From Lanius collurio (lineage: Eukaryota > Chordata > Aves > Passeriformes > Laniidae), in assembly GCA_020086605.1 (NCBI GenBank), contig JACBWW010000021.1, positions 4,132,711 through 4,196,710 of the forward strand: a stretch of 64,000 bases of DNA, written 5' to 3'. Under the pieces are notes generated by a model. It had not been told where the DNA came from, did no database searches, and was given only the letters and a program-made list of their open reading frames with translations. The position numbers were made by a program, and so were the translations under genes. Within the stretch, counting starts at the first letter, position 1, and each line of letters starts with the position of its first letter. This document shows positions 1-13,400 of the stretch, one piece after another.

Positions 1-3000
1 CCTTCCAGGGGGTTGGTCTCCATCTTTTCTGTCCTCCATTTTGGATCCTGTGCCAAGCACAGCTTTCTCAGCAGCAAAACCTCTGCCATGAATAAGAATA
101 TGAATAAGAAATAAAGATAATGCTGATTCCTCTTTTCTGTCAGTTCTGGCAAAGGTTATATACCTTTTATCTTATTAGGTATTATCCTACCCAGTGGGAG
201 GATTAAAGAAATATTTTGGAATTGCCATTTCATTTTGTAGCACCCAATCATTTGTATGTTGGGCTTGCCAAGATAAGGGAGAGAACAGGGGGCCAAATGA
301 TGATCTTGACTGTCTTATTCTCCCACTCCACTGTGCTGTAGCATTGGATGATTGCTGTGTCCAAGTAACTGTTACTGTTTAACAAGTACTGTGCTTTGGG
401 GAGCTTTAGTCTTGTTTGCTGGTAACATCTATTGACCCCTATTGGCCATGGGAAAATTCCTCCATTAAGATTCAGAGTCAAAATTTCACTCAAAAATTTG
501 CCTTTGCTGTTGGATCAAAATTTTTACATCCTTTGAATTCTTTATAGCAAAACACCAATGAAAAGAGGGCATCCTGTCCTTATTTCTACACTTCTTTGGG
601 GATATAAAAAATGGGTCTTAGTCTGAATTCTCCTAAATCAGTTCTGTTTGGTTATAGATTCCTTTTGTAGCAGAGCCATGCAGGATCAGAGGCTCTGAGC
701 AGATGTATTTTACAGCTTCACAAGAAACTATTTAGTATGAGTTTCATATTTGTAGTCCTGGGAGTCCTTGTCATGCAGATCTGCACAGCCATTTCTTGTA
801 GTATAATGACTAGAATGGGGGGAAACTTGGGGTTCACAGTGTTTTGCATGTGTGCACTTCTTGCACAAACCCCGGTGATCTTGCCCTATCTCCCAAATTT
901 ATGAAATAGTCTGGAGATTAAAATGGAGCTGCAAGGTCAAAACTGTGTAATCATTTTAACATGTTATGCATTAACTTCGAGGAATATTGAATAAACAGAG
1001 CAGCAATTAAGCAAAGGATTATCAAGACATGTTCTAATTTTGTTGTTAAATGCATGAAATATTTATTCAACACATTTCTTGCACACTTTGCAGTTTTAAA
1101 AATCAAGTGAATACACTATCTTTGCCTCAATGTGTGGAAATATTTTTTGTTGATTCAATTATGCATTTCAAAAGGTTTTAAATAGTTTCATAGTCTTTTC
1201 CATGTATTTGATTTCAGAAAAGCTTTCACATTTATCTGTTCCAGCCAAGAGCAATTGTCCTAATGTGGTGCTGTGTGCGTAGCAGGCTGCGGAGCTGCCA
1301 GTCAGGTTGCTGCTGAAGTTAAAGAGAAGCAATATAAATATAACTTTTTATAGGTCCTAATGGTATAAGAATTGTTCAGGTTAGCATGAGTTTTTCCCAT
1401 TCACTTCACTGGCTTTTGGATGAGGTAATTTAGAAGAAAATTCTGTGTGTAACTAAAAAAGTGAACAGAGCTGAGGTCTGATCCTGAAAAACTTTGTTGC
1501 GGGCTGATAATATCCAGATTTCTTTGTTTTCAGAGAATTGGTATGTACATAATTCCGTGGAGGCTCAGGAACTCACTAGAAATTTTCAAAGTTTCTTTGA
1601 AAAATGATGAGTTCAAAGAGTGCACCTGCAGCCTCTACTCTGCTCAAAGGTTCTGGGAGCTGTTGCTCAGTCTGGGCATGGTTCTGTTGGGTGAGTGTAT
1701 GAATGGGGACTTGGAAAACAGCAACAAAAACATGAGATTCAGAGTCTTCTTTCAATCTGTGAATAAATTACAAGTACACAAAGAAGGGCTTTAGGACCAT
1801 CTCAGAGACCAAAGTACTTTCCTTCTTTACCCCTCCCCAGAATGTCTGCTGTTTGTTTTACTCTGTGTTCCGGAGTAATTAAAATGCTGACTAGAAATGA
1901 AACATTTATTCTACTGAACTTTTGAAGTACTGACAGTTGTGCTAAAAAGTCAAAATAGTGCATGTATTTCTAGTTCTAAAAAGCCCCAAACACTGAAGTA
2001 ATGGAGAATGAACTATAAAAGGGGTCCTAGTGAACAGAGACTCTTTCCCATCTACTTTGGAAGGCTGATTTCTTCTGAGCATATTACATTATATTGAAAG
2101 AATTACATATTAAGATACTTTTCACTTATAGTTTGTTCATTTTGAGCCTGATGAGTTTCAGTCTCAGCTAATACAAATAAAGCAGTAACTTTAGACAAGG
2201 TCAAATGTGAATCTAAGCATTTATGTTCACAGTTTCCATTTGTGTACTCAAAAATTTGTTGTGCACGCTCTCAGTAGTAGAACTTGCACTTTCAGGTATA
2301 TTTAGGTGTAAAGTTCTATTTTCTAATGTAATTTCTATGGCATAATACAAGTTTTAAAATTAACACCTGCATATACTGAAAGGGTAGGTATGCAAGTTCT
2401 GGTTCCACTAAAATTTGTGGATTTTACCTGATTAGTGTTCTAAATATTTTAACTTCTCAGTTTTGAAACTAAGGTTTGGGTCAGTCTAAAGTGGGGCTAA
2501 AAACTTCAGTCCTAGTTCCCAATAGCAGTGTGCTGCAAGGTCACAAGCCAGAAGTTGTGGTTGGCTGAAAATTTTAGGAAGCCTGCTCTAGTCTGGAAGA
2601 TGTTGGACTTCAGATCTGGCAAGGCTGCTGCTGTGTTTTCCTAGTTGTTGGCTTATTGGTATTTGACATTTGAACATCGTGCAGGGCACTTAAAGCATGA
2701 GCAATTTTTGCCCAAAGTGAGAGATCCAGGGTGCCTCAGATGAGGCCATGATTGCAGGTGTGGCCATTTCCAGGGGTGCTGGGGTTGCTGCTGGAGGGGC
2801 TGTCCCAGCACCTACTGGTGAAGTTTTAGCCATGCCTGAGTTCCTGCTGCCTAACATAAACTACCCTGGAAGTGTGCTAACTGCCAGTGTCCCTGCTTCT
2901 GGCTGTGACATATACAAGGTAAAAGTCATTTGCCTAAACCTCCCTTATTCTGATAAAACCACTGGCTCTGGGCTGTGAGGGAGAAGGCTCCATGTATTGT

Positions 3001-4619
3001 GGTGTAAGCCAGGGTTAGTGCCTGTGGCTGCAGCTCAGGGCTGAGACTCGCTGAGCTCAGCCTTAGTCTGAAGTCACTGTGCAGGGTTTTAAGAGTGGGG
3101 GAGGGATGAGAGGCTGTAAAGATAAACTACTATAGAGAGTTCAAAAGGATTAAGTATTAGAGTGTATTTTTTAATATGGCATTCCTTTAAGAATCCTCAG
3201 ATTGACAGTTTCCAACTTCATCACCCAGGCTTTCAAAAGAACAGAGTTCACAGCTCTCACTGATGGTACTGTTTGCTAGAAAAATGAGGCTACTTATTAA
3301 TATGAATGTGAGTGCCTATGCTGCACATTATCATTTAAATATTGGCATTTCTGTGTCTCTGGAGTGTTATGTTAGTGTTTTGATAGAGTTATTTGGTAGT
3401 GCTGAGTGTTATGAAGGGAATTAAAAAGATTTTGCCAATTTAGACAGTATAAGTAGTTGGACTGGCATTTATATATGCTCAATATTCCTTCTTGTTATGA
3501 TGAATTACTATTTTCAAAGCAAGGGAACTCTTACCCACTGTGAAGAAAAAACTTATAATATGGATGAACATCAGAAGAAAGATATTCCCAGTGGTAGTAT
3601 ATAAAATGAAAAGCAGAACTGGCTTCTATTGTACTCTGTTTCCATTAGACATCTTGGAAGTTTTATAATGTGGTGCATAATAAATATCTAAGCCACAGTT
3701 TGAGGTCTTTTACAAAGGACAGACAATTCTTGTTAATATTTTTCTGGCTCAGTCTTTGCTCTTACACCCAGATTGATACAAATCTCTGGCATTTGTCCAC
3801 TGAGTCAACTTGTGAATTTGTTAATTTGCTTTCCATATTGTCCTGTATAACTCTGAATTTAAATCCAAACATTACAAATTTAAAATTGAATTTGAAAGAG
3901 CCGGAGAAACTGTGTATTGAATTTACTCATATATCTACAAAGGGAGGAGATCTGCTTCTGAATAATTTTGGTCAGAGGCCTCAAAACACTGAGGTGCAAG
4001 TCACTCTGGTTGGTTCTGTTGCAACAGTACAATGATTCCTCTGGAGAGAGATCACAAAGAGCTAACTGTTTGGACCCATTTCACCACTGAGGTGGATATC
4101 AAGTAGAAGAACAGAAACAGACCTCAAAAAGTTGAGCTTGATCTTTTTTCAGATGTAATAGTATGAGTCTGGTGACATCATCAGATCTGAAAAGTAATGT
4201 AGAGTTTTACTATATTTTCTTTTCATTGCTCCAGTATAAATGTAACTCAGTGTATGTGAAATGCATTATAACAGATCCACAAGCAATTTCCTTCATTGTA
4301 ACAAATACTGCATCTCATTAGAGCAAAACAAGCCCCCAGTTATGGCACAGAACATCTGCTTAATAATTTCAAGTTCCTCCAACTATGCTGCCAAAACATC
4401 TAAAAAGTCAGCATCTAGTCCATTACTTTGATCAACTGAAGAAGTAAAATTAAAAATAATGCACTGAATGCAGATGTGGTGAAAGGCAGAGCAGTGCTGC
4501 TGGCCCTGAGCTCGCAGAGCTGGTCTGATGGGAATGTGGCATAAGGCACTGGGCCTGGTATCCTCAGGGAGGGCAGGGTGGGATGCAGAACTGGCTGTCA
4601 GGCTTGCACAGATTTCCTA

Positions 4620-4710
4620 CCTAGCAGTGAGAAAGTTACTTAATCTTTCTGTGTCCAGATCCTGACTGTAAAATTCAGTTTCAAATGCCCTCGGTATCTC
4701 ATGGGTTTTC
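4620..4710 (+). mobile_element. MIR-like ancient SINE remnant
   Basis: GTGAGAAAGTTACTTAATCT, TTCTGTGTCC, then CTGTAAAAT and a later CTCATGGG follow the order of the MIR core region (GTGACCTTGGGCAAGTTACTTAACCTCTCTGTGCCTCAG...CTGTAAAATGG...CTCATAGGG), given here only in pieces. This is an old amniote SINE found as diverged relics in birds. The match is by eye, so moderate confidence. Confidence 0.5.
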
Positions 4711-7700
4711 TGCAATGCATATGAGGTGTTTTAACATTACTGACAAAAGCCAGAGCATCCTAAAACAAACAACAGGTCATTGTTTATGTAAAAATTGGTG
4801 TGAGTGGTAATGTTACTTATTGTTTGTCTGCTCTGTCTTAGGGAAGGGGTTGCATTGTGTTGTTGCACTGTTAACGTTTTGACTACTCTGTTCATTCCAA
4901 CTTCGAACAAAAACTGAAAATGGGAAAATTCTCCAGGAATACAAAACATCTTTAAGCATCAAATTATTTCAGATCAGTATTGTCAAAACTTATATATAAA
5001 TATATATAATAGTAATATTATTAGAATGTCAAATTAATTTTTTTTAATTTTCAGTGAAATAAGATATTTCAGCATTGAAATGTAATGAGGAAGTGAAAAT
5101 GATTTTGACTTTCCTCTCTTAATTTTCAGCAAAACAGACATATTGTAAGGAAATTAAAAATTTTGAAAAAATGGGAAAAATGTCAATTGAATTGACTCTA
5201 CTGTATTAGTAACCAGATTGAGAAATATGCTGAAAATACAATATATAAAAGAGATTCTTACACATGGCCAAATCATTTGAACAGAAGTAAAGCCTAATTC
5301 TGAATGGAGACTGTCATGGGAAAGCAGAAATAGCAGCCAGTTTCCTATTCCTCGGGTTTTCTATAGCATGGTTACATTTGTCTGCACACAGACTGGCAAA
5401 TTCAGTTGTGGTGTAGGGGATAGATTGTGATTCAGCAAAGTGGCTGCCTTTACTTGGCCAGCGACAGCCAGGATTGACTGTGGCAGTTACAGCAGGTCAG
5501 AGGAGGCGGATCCCTTCTAAACCCCATTGCCTCCTTTGACCAAGCCCAGCATGTTTGAGAAAACGATCTGCTCCCTGAGCTATTGCTACAGGGCTGTTGT
5601 TTCTCGCCACAGGAGCAGCTGTTGCCATGGAGTTCAAGAGCATGTGAGAGAACATAATTCCCAGTGTTTGTCCATTAATCAAATCTGAATTTCAGCAGTC
5701 AAACACATAGACTAAAAACCCATTAATTTTATCTCAATGCACATATAGAACTTTAGTGGGGTAAAGAGTGAAAAACGATGTGCTGATTAGCCTAATTTGT
5801 CTATCTGTGGTTTCATTATGTATTTAGAACTTGATTTTCTGAGTTTAAATGATCTTAATTCTCCTTGAGAGGATTTTCCATTATTTAACAGTCTTGCTGT
5901 CAAGTGTTTGCTTTTTCTTTTAATTAGTTAGGTTCTGGGCTTGGTTTTGAGGGTTTTATTTTGATCTTAATCCAAAACCCATATCAACTTTACTGAACAT
6001 TCTTAATCCTTTATTGCATAGTTACAGTATTTTCAGATGTTTATGCCTGACTGTCACTTATACCATGGATGTTTAGCTTAAAAATAATTGGAAGGGATGT
6101 CTGATTATTTCTTCCATCATTTTTGAAAAGAATAACTGAGTCTGAGACTTGAAAAAATTTGGCTTTCTCTAGTGACTGTTTATAAGCTTTCTTAAAAACA
6201 AATGTTGATTTTCTAGCACCATGGTTAGATCTGAGCATACTACAGAGCAGGGATTACTTTTTGCTTGGTATAATGAATTTCTTCCCTCCTCTTTCTCTCT
6301 AATTTATCCTGCTTCTATATGGACAGTGCCTTAGTCCTCCCTATTTCAGATCCAAAGGTACATCCTGGAGCTAATGTGTTGCTCCTTCCCTCAGGTGAAT
6401 TGACAGGCCCAGCTTCTTGCAGGTTTGTGCAGCCCAGCATTTCACCATTACCTGGTTTACAATTATAGCAAAACATAACATTTCTTAGCACATTTTATAA
6501 AGAGAGCAAACCCAGCTGTATAAAGTATTAGTGGGTTGTGTTTAGGTTGAAAATCTTGTTCATGTGCTGCCTGCTGCAGAGCCTGGGGAGTTCATCAGTA
6601 AACACGCTTGGCATCAGCCCTGCCAGGCTGAGACACAGGAAATGGGCTCCTGGTGCTGTACGTGCCTGCCCTCACTGCACAGCCTGGAGCAAGGTCTGAG
6701 TCTCCAGCTCACATTTAGCATTATTCTTCAGGAAATTTTGGGGATAGGAAGGATCTTTTAACACAGGATTGCTTTTGGCCCTTTTTCTGATACACACTGT
6801 TCTGTGAAGTCAGCTCTGGCATATCCAATAGTAGCAGTAATTCTGTATTTTTGCTGCTAGTGCCCAGCCACAGAAATTACTTCAGTACTCAAGGACAACA
6901 TGCTGGCTTCCAAATGAAATAATAGGAATGGTGGGTTAGCGTTGAAGACCTGCAAAATTCAAATCATAACAAAAAATACGGTCAATGCTTAAAAAAAAAA
7001 ATTAAAAATACTTTGAAATTCAAAATCAGGCTGGCCAATTTGGCAAGTTCTATGGATGCTGCCTAATGCATGCAGACAAAACTGTTTACACAAATTTTTA
7101 CTTTTATTCATACATGTTGATACTCATTCTGATTGTGTGGCATTAATGTATCTTTATTTGAGATTCATTTTCACGAGAGGAGTGTTTACAAAGGGACAAA
7201 CAGTTACCAGTGTTCAGAACTAAAATATGTTTTTTAGCACACTGAACTGTGCACAAGCAGATTTTAAAACCATGTATCTAAATCTAACAGCAGTTAAGTT
7301 TATTTATAAATAAGCAGTTAGTCTTATTTATACACTGGTGATCCCACCCCACCATTTAATTGAGGAATTATGTGTGTGCAAGCTTGTGTAGTGTTTGTGT
7401 ATGAAGGAGGTGCTGCATGTTTGTATAGCATGTATAATATATCCTAAATGTTGGTTAGTTTATGTTTTATAAAACTATACTGCAATACATATTAAGATGT
7501 TTATTGCAGCTTTTAAATTATTAAATTATTCAAAAAATTATTGCTATTTTCAATAATTTAGCCTGACATTTCAAGAAATATTTACTACAGAATTGCTTAT
7601 TGAAATATTTATTGCATTCACTTGAAAGTGGAAATTTTGCTGATCAGCCCACCTGTTTATATTGGCTATTGGTCATGGTTACTGCTGGATATTGAATGTG

Positions 7701-8685
7701 GAAGGCCAAGTGAAAGCAGCATATGTTCTATATCCAGTTAGCACGGGCATCAACTGCAGTGAAAATGTGATGGCCTGAGGATTTGTGTGTGTTGGCAACT
7801 GGCATATGCACCTACACCACACACAGCTTAAAATCTGTATACATTTGTCTCCACAGCTGCTTCTAATCTTATTAGCAAGATTGATATTCTTGTACATGCC
7901 AGAGGCAATCCCTCCACAGAACCACACAGGACAGGGGCCTGAATTACAAATGGAGATTGGAAAGCAGGTGTTAAGTTTTCAAGGAACAAAAGACTGTGTT
8001 GTTAAGAACAAATCCAAGTTTCAAAAGGATTTTTCTACTGCCTGGAATATTGGATCTCTTGAGATAAGATTCAAGTGGTTGTGAAAACATGGGTATTATA
8101 GGCATGTCCTGCTATTATCAAAGGGATTCTTTATTAATATTCCTGTTTGGCTGTGAACTCATTCTTCTGTGTTTCTTTTTCTGTAAATTGCAATCAGGCC
8201 TGTTGCTTCTGAGACTATTGCCTGTTGTCAGTTTTTTGAGACGGAGTTGGCATGAGGACAAATAAGTAATATGTTGTTTCCTAAAAGACCTTTTTTTCTA
8301 GGATTATTTATGGTCATCTTTTTTGTGAAAGTCTGTCTCCCAAGAGGCCTCTGCACTTACATCCCACATAGTAAGACTTCAGTAAAAGCAATAATTGCAT
8401 TACTGTACCTTACTTGACTTTGGCCACAGTTCATGTAGCACAGCCTGTGTGTTTAGTCAGCCTATAACATATAAAACTATTCTGCATTATGCTAGCCTTC
8501 CCAAACATTGGGCATCCCATCCCAGGGCTGGTGCACATAAGCAGACATTGAAGGGACAGGTCAGCAAGATATTTTGGGATGTAGGAAGTAATTAAAAAAT
8601 AAAATGTTAATATTCTTTGAACGTCATGGATTGAGATTTCTGTGGCATAGGAAATAGAGGATGCAAAAGTTTTGGGTCTTCAACA

Positions 8686-8750
8686 TTCACAGAATCAACT
8701 AAGTTGGAAAAGACCTTTGAGATCATGGAGTCCATCTATTTGTCCAAGGG
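8686..8750 (-). mobile_element. CR1 LINE 3'-end fragment, minus orientation
   Basis: TTCACAGAATCAACTAAGTT, then GGAAAAGACCTTTGAGATCA and GAGTCCATC match the reverse complement of the extreme CR1 3' end (AGAATCA...GTTGGAAAAGACCT...GATCAT..AGTCCA). Only about 65 bases are recognisable, so this is an old, short insertion remnant. Confidence 0.75.
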
Positions 8751-10368
8751 ATTATCTATTGCAAAAAGTGTTTTTTCATTTTCTGATGTTATTTCTCTCC
8801 TTATGAAGGAAAGATGTTGTGTTCTATGTGTCTTATGTGGAGCCCACTCAGTTGATTGCATCCTTCTTTGTCCTAAAGGTCAAAAGAGATAAATCATGAC
8901 TCTGAGACTGATTTCACAGTTTAGTTTGGCCTAAAGTTATACAGCACACATTAAATTTTTTCCCTCTAGAACTAAAAGTATTTGGAAAAATTGCATAATT
9001 TACCTCCTTATAAATATAAATGGAAAATAATTTTTTTTTAAAAAAGAAAAAATAGTTGAAGACAGAGCATGAACTTTGTCTCTTTATAGAAGAAAACAGG
9101 AAGAGAAATCAGACTTGCTGCCTACAAGTGCTCATATGTTTCTAGGGATGAACAGACACTCAGCAATACAAAAAATTAACACACATAAAATGAGTTTCAG
9201 CTGACAAGCTGAATCTGTAAATTGAATACATTGGTAAGAATCCATGGAAATAATCTTAGATGAACTGGTTGGTAGAACGTTTCAGGAACAGGATGGAGAT
9301 GTATCTGTGTGAGCCCCTCTGGGGGATGGCCTGGATATGGGAGTGTGGAGATGCATGAAGGAAAACTCAGCATTCTGAACTGTGGGTGCTCTGCTCTTCA
9401 TCCAGAGTGCCTCAGGAATTACAACTGTGTGGCTTTGCTCGAGCTCACGAGTTGGAGAGCTGCCTTCCTGCTGTTAGGGTGGTGAAGGTATGCAAAGTAT
9501 TTAGGGTATGTGTCCATGCATGTCCTGTAGATCCTGCTCTGTGTACTACAGCTAGAAGTAGAGAATTTCTTTTCAGAACAAAAATATGTTCCTTTCCTTT
9601 TTCCAGGGTAATTTTTTTCCTTAGGCTTCTTTTATTCCACCTTCTGTCATGGGGTTATTTGTCTTCCACACAGTCAGACTGAAGCCTTGAAAAACATGAA
9701 CACTGCACTGAAATGGTGAAGCCTCAAAGATTGTATTTTGCGGGGGGATTTTTGTTCACTTAATAAATTTTGTCCTTTAATGGAGTTACTTTTAAAAAAC
9801 GTCTCTGTACACTTGAAAATTATGAAGTTTCTAAAAAATGGACCTAGAGGATGTAGTTTAAAGAAAAATACCGAATATTGTGATGTTTAAGATCAAGTCC
9901 AAGCAGCTGGGAAAGCACTGCTGGCTGGTTTTGGTACAGAAAGGCATTGATGATAAAATTCATACGAGTTAGGACATACAGTAATAGCCAGCAGAGATGT
10001 TTCTGACTTACTGTCTGGATGAACTGTGAATGCCGTTCCATCTGTCAGTCTCATGTGGTTTCAAAAATATTAGAATTAATTTTATTGCCTAATTTGGGGA
10101 ACTTAAAATAAAAGTGGAAGCTTGACTGTTTTGTTGTTTAGTATCCTGTGGTACATTGCATGGAATGATCACAAGTTACTGAGATCCTGTGGTATGAAGC
10201 TGTAATTAATTGTTGTGTATATTTATGCTGAAGTACAATATTCAGGAGGGGTTTTGGCGAGATCTCAGGGCAGGGTGGTGGTTTTTGGATACAAAGAGTA
10301 AGCTTTTCCTACTCATTAGGGGAAATCTGAGAGAAAACATGAGCTGCTGTTGTAAGTGACAGAACAGC

Positions 10369-10450
10369 TGACATCAGAAGGGACCTCTGGAGATTGTCTG
10401 GATCAACTCCCCAGCTCATTTGGGGTCACCTTCACCAGGGTTCCAAACTA
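10369..10450 (-). mobile_element. CR1 LINE fragment, minus orientation
   Basis: ACATCAGAAGGGACCTCTGG, AGATTGTCTGGATCAACTCC, then GGGGTCACCTTCACCAGGGT match the CR1 variant with the AAGGGACCTCTGGAGAT and CACC..CACCAGGGTTCC blocks, read on the complement. It is a partial and diverged copy. Confidence 0.75.
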
Positions 10451-13400
10451 ACAGATTCAGGTAATAACAGTTGAATACTCTACAATCAAAAGCAGCTTAT
10501 TTTGAACAAGAGAAGTGGGTAAAACTGTGATGGCTGATAATTGCAAATAAAGCTGATGTAGCTGAGTGCTTGAGATAGCTCCGGTACCCTGACAACAAAA
10601 TTACTTGTTAAGGATGTTTTCATTAGACACTTTATTAGTGGTGCATGCCTGAGTAGTAAGTATGTATTACCACTAAACACCTTAATAACTCCATTGGGCA
10701 AATACATATTTTAAAACTATTGCCCAGCCATTTAGAGGTCCAGTGGAGTTCCAAACTTCCCGTTCAAAGGCTCGGTATGTTTTAAAGAGAGAACTTGGAG
10801 ATGTCAGTTGATGTAATTGTGCAGTTCCCACAGGCAGCATATGTGAAAGTTGGTGTTTCGAGTCTCAGAGACATCAGGAAAATTTTCCTTTATATTTACT
10901 GTAGATTTGTGTGACTTTGTAGCACCCACAGTAATTTTGGATGCAATGGGCCTGGATGTTCAAAACCAAAAGCCAGAAGGGGAGCTTGTAATGCTCACTG
11001 GGATCATACAAATATGGCAGCTGAAGGTTTTAGGTGTGGTCCCATGTGCCATAAGTGTAAAATGGGATTGGTACTTCTTCCAAAGCCTGAAACTGAGATA
11101 GTTTCATGTAGCCCTGAGTCCAGTAGCAAAGCTTTAATTCATCTTTGTCAAGGGCTACTCCTAAAACTTTCTTATATCCAAAAGGTTAAAGCAGGACCAG
11201 TCAGTTGTCAAGCATATGTGAGGAAAGGTCTTTCATTAATAAAAACCTGGTTGAGTTAGAATCTTCCCTAACTGTAGTGAATCCTTACCCAGGGCATGTT
11301 TCCATTGTGAGCCAACCTGCAGGTGAGGGCTGAGAAAGCTGCTTAGTTCAGCACGGGATTCCTTATCTTTTGCCTGTCCCGGACTGAAACAGTCTGTGCA
11401 AAGCAGAGGCCATCCCAAACCAATCACACAGGTATGAAAACTTCAGACAGTATGTCCCAAAAAACTTGAAAAAACCCCCCTTTTTGCTAGAAAACAGAGG
11501 AAGCAGAAGCACTTTCAGTTACTCTTGCAGTCAGCTGGTAAGGTGGTATCTCTCCTTTTAGCCCCTGTACAACCCGATTGTATTTGCTAGAAGTTATACA
11601 TTTTTATGGTGTATACATGGTTATACATTTTTTTCAGTCATAAAAGGATCTTCTGTTTCCTGTATAAACTTACTCAGGATCCAACTGCTTCCACCAAAGT
11701 ATAAAACTAATAAAAATCGATGAAATAGCATCAGGATCAAGCTCTTAAAAAATGAAACATCAAAGTACAGTAACAAAACCCTTTGCTATTCAGATTGGAC
11801 TTCTGCCTATTGTCATGCTGTTGGAACTTAGTCATCAAGGCAAAGCACCAAATGTGAGAAAGCTTAATTCACAAGGTAGGTAATAGCAAAATACCAATTT
11901 TCATTGGTCTTTCTCTAGAGACTTTTTAGCTTGTTAGTGCACAACAGTATTTGGGATGGTGTTTCACATACTTCTAAAAAACATCATTTGCTTTTGTCTA
12001 GAATGAAATTGGTCATTACAAGTGCCCTGGAATAAACCCTCATCCCAACTCAGAAAACTATTAAAGCAGCTATTTAAATGTAAACAAATATTTAATAGTA
12101 ATAACTATAAAATAATCTAGCATATAGTTATTTGCTGTCCAGAGGTGTCACCAGTGTCACACTATGATAAAAATCCAAACACAGGTGATGTGCAAGTTGC
12201 AGGCATGTACAAATGGCCTGAGTTCATGTGGCTTCAGTAGAACAGGGAAGGTCTCTCTGCACACACTTCCTTGCTCTGCGAGAGCCTTACAGAGTCATGT
12301 TGTTGACATAAAATACCTTGATTATTGTGCCTGAGCAGGCTCAGTGCTCTGGGGAGCTGGGTGAGTGCTCTGGCACTGCTGGCAGAGGGGGCTTTCAGGC
12401 TGCCTCTGCGCTGTGCTCGCGTGGCCGAGTAGCGCAGCCACCTCGGCCTGGTGGCATCTGTGCTCTGCTGATTGCTGAGGGATGCCAGCTCCCTGTGATT
12501 CTTACAGCACTGCTGGCTTATGGAGGCCAAGATGTCATTTGCAGGAAAATAATACTTCAGAAAAAAGAAGACTCTTGAGATTGCTTTTAGCCATTTCAGG
12601 TGTTACAACTCCCCAAAGCAAATAGGGCATTTTACAGAAAATTCCCAACTTGTCATTGGATTGCTTAGTACTTTCCATATTGAGTTGATTATTTCATTAG
12701 CATTTTATAGACTGGAGTTTATAATTTTCTCTTTGTATTAAGGGTGAAAATCTGCTCTTCAGCTTGTGCATCCAAATGTGTTTGATACCATCTGTTTAAT
12801 AAAATCTGTGTATTAGTGAAAGCAGTGATGTGCCACATAATTTAAGTATTTCCATATATGTGAAGGGATAGGGAACTTATCATTAGAAGTTATCAAATTA
12901 GATTTTTTTGTATATTTTTAAAAAATAAGTGGATTAATTCAAAGAGCATTGATAACTGTTTCAGGCAATTGTGTCAGCAAGTAAGACATGGAGCTTTTGT
13001 TTCCAAAGGTTTATATGTTTCATTATTAGTGTTTTTAAATCAAAGTATTTAGCACTTCTGGTTTCTAAGACTGGCGGGGACTGTTGGCCTTTCTCCCCAA
13101 CCCAGGAGGAGTTGATACCACGCCCAGAGTCTGAAGCAACCCCTCTTCTACAGAGCTTAATTTATTACTTGGATGTGAGACTTGCTCTGTGGTCTACCAA
13201 AGGAATCAAGAGGCTCCCTGTAGGTTCACTCCTCTTTAGGTAGGAATAACTTGGCTCCCTCCCAGTCATGTCTTGATAATTGATCCCTCTGCCTTTTTCC
13301 TTAGGAGGGGAGCATGTGCTACTGCCTGCAGATACAAGCCTGTAGAACTGTGCTTTCTTATATGATACATTGAAACTCATGAAAAGAAGGAATTAAATGT

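Noticed and set aside
2758..2918. Exon-like block: AG at 2756-2757, open frame, then AAG followed by GTAAAA
   Set aside because: The acceptor has no pyrimidine tract and the Ala/Gly/Val-rich peptide matches nothing I know in THSD4 or elsewhere. Probably a pseudo-exon.
3670..4035. 121-codon open stretch on the + strand
   Set aside because: AT-rich, Leu/Asn-rich, no domain and no splice context; consistent with chance.
12418..12450. tRNA-like GTGGCCGAGT box
   Set aside because: Resembles a Ser/Leu tRNA A box, but no B box (GGTTCGAATCC type) or cloverleaf follows.
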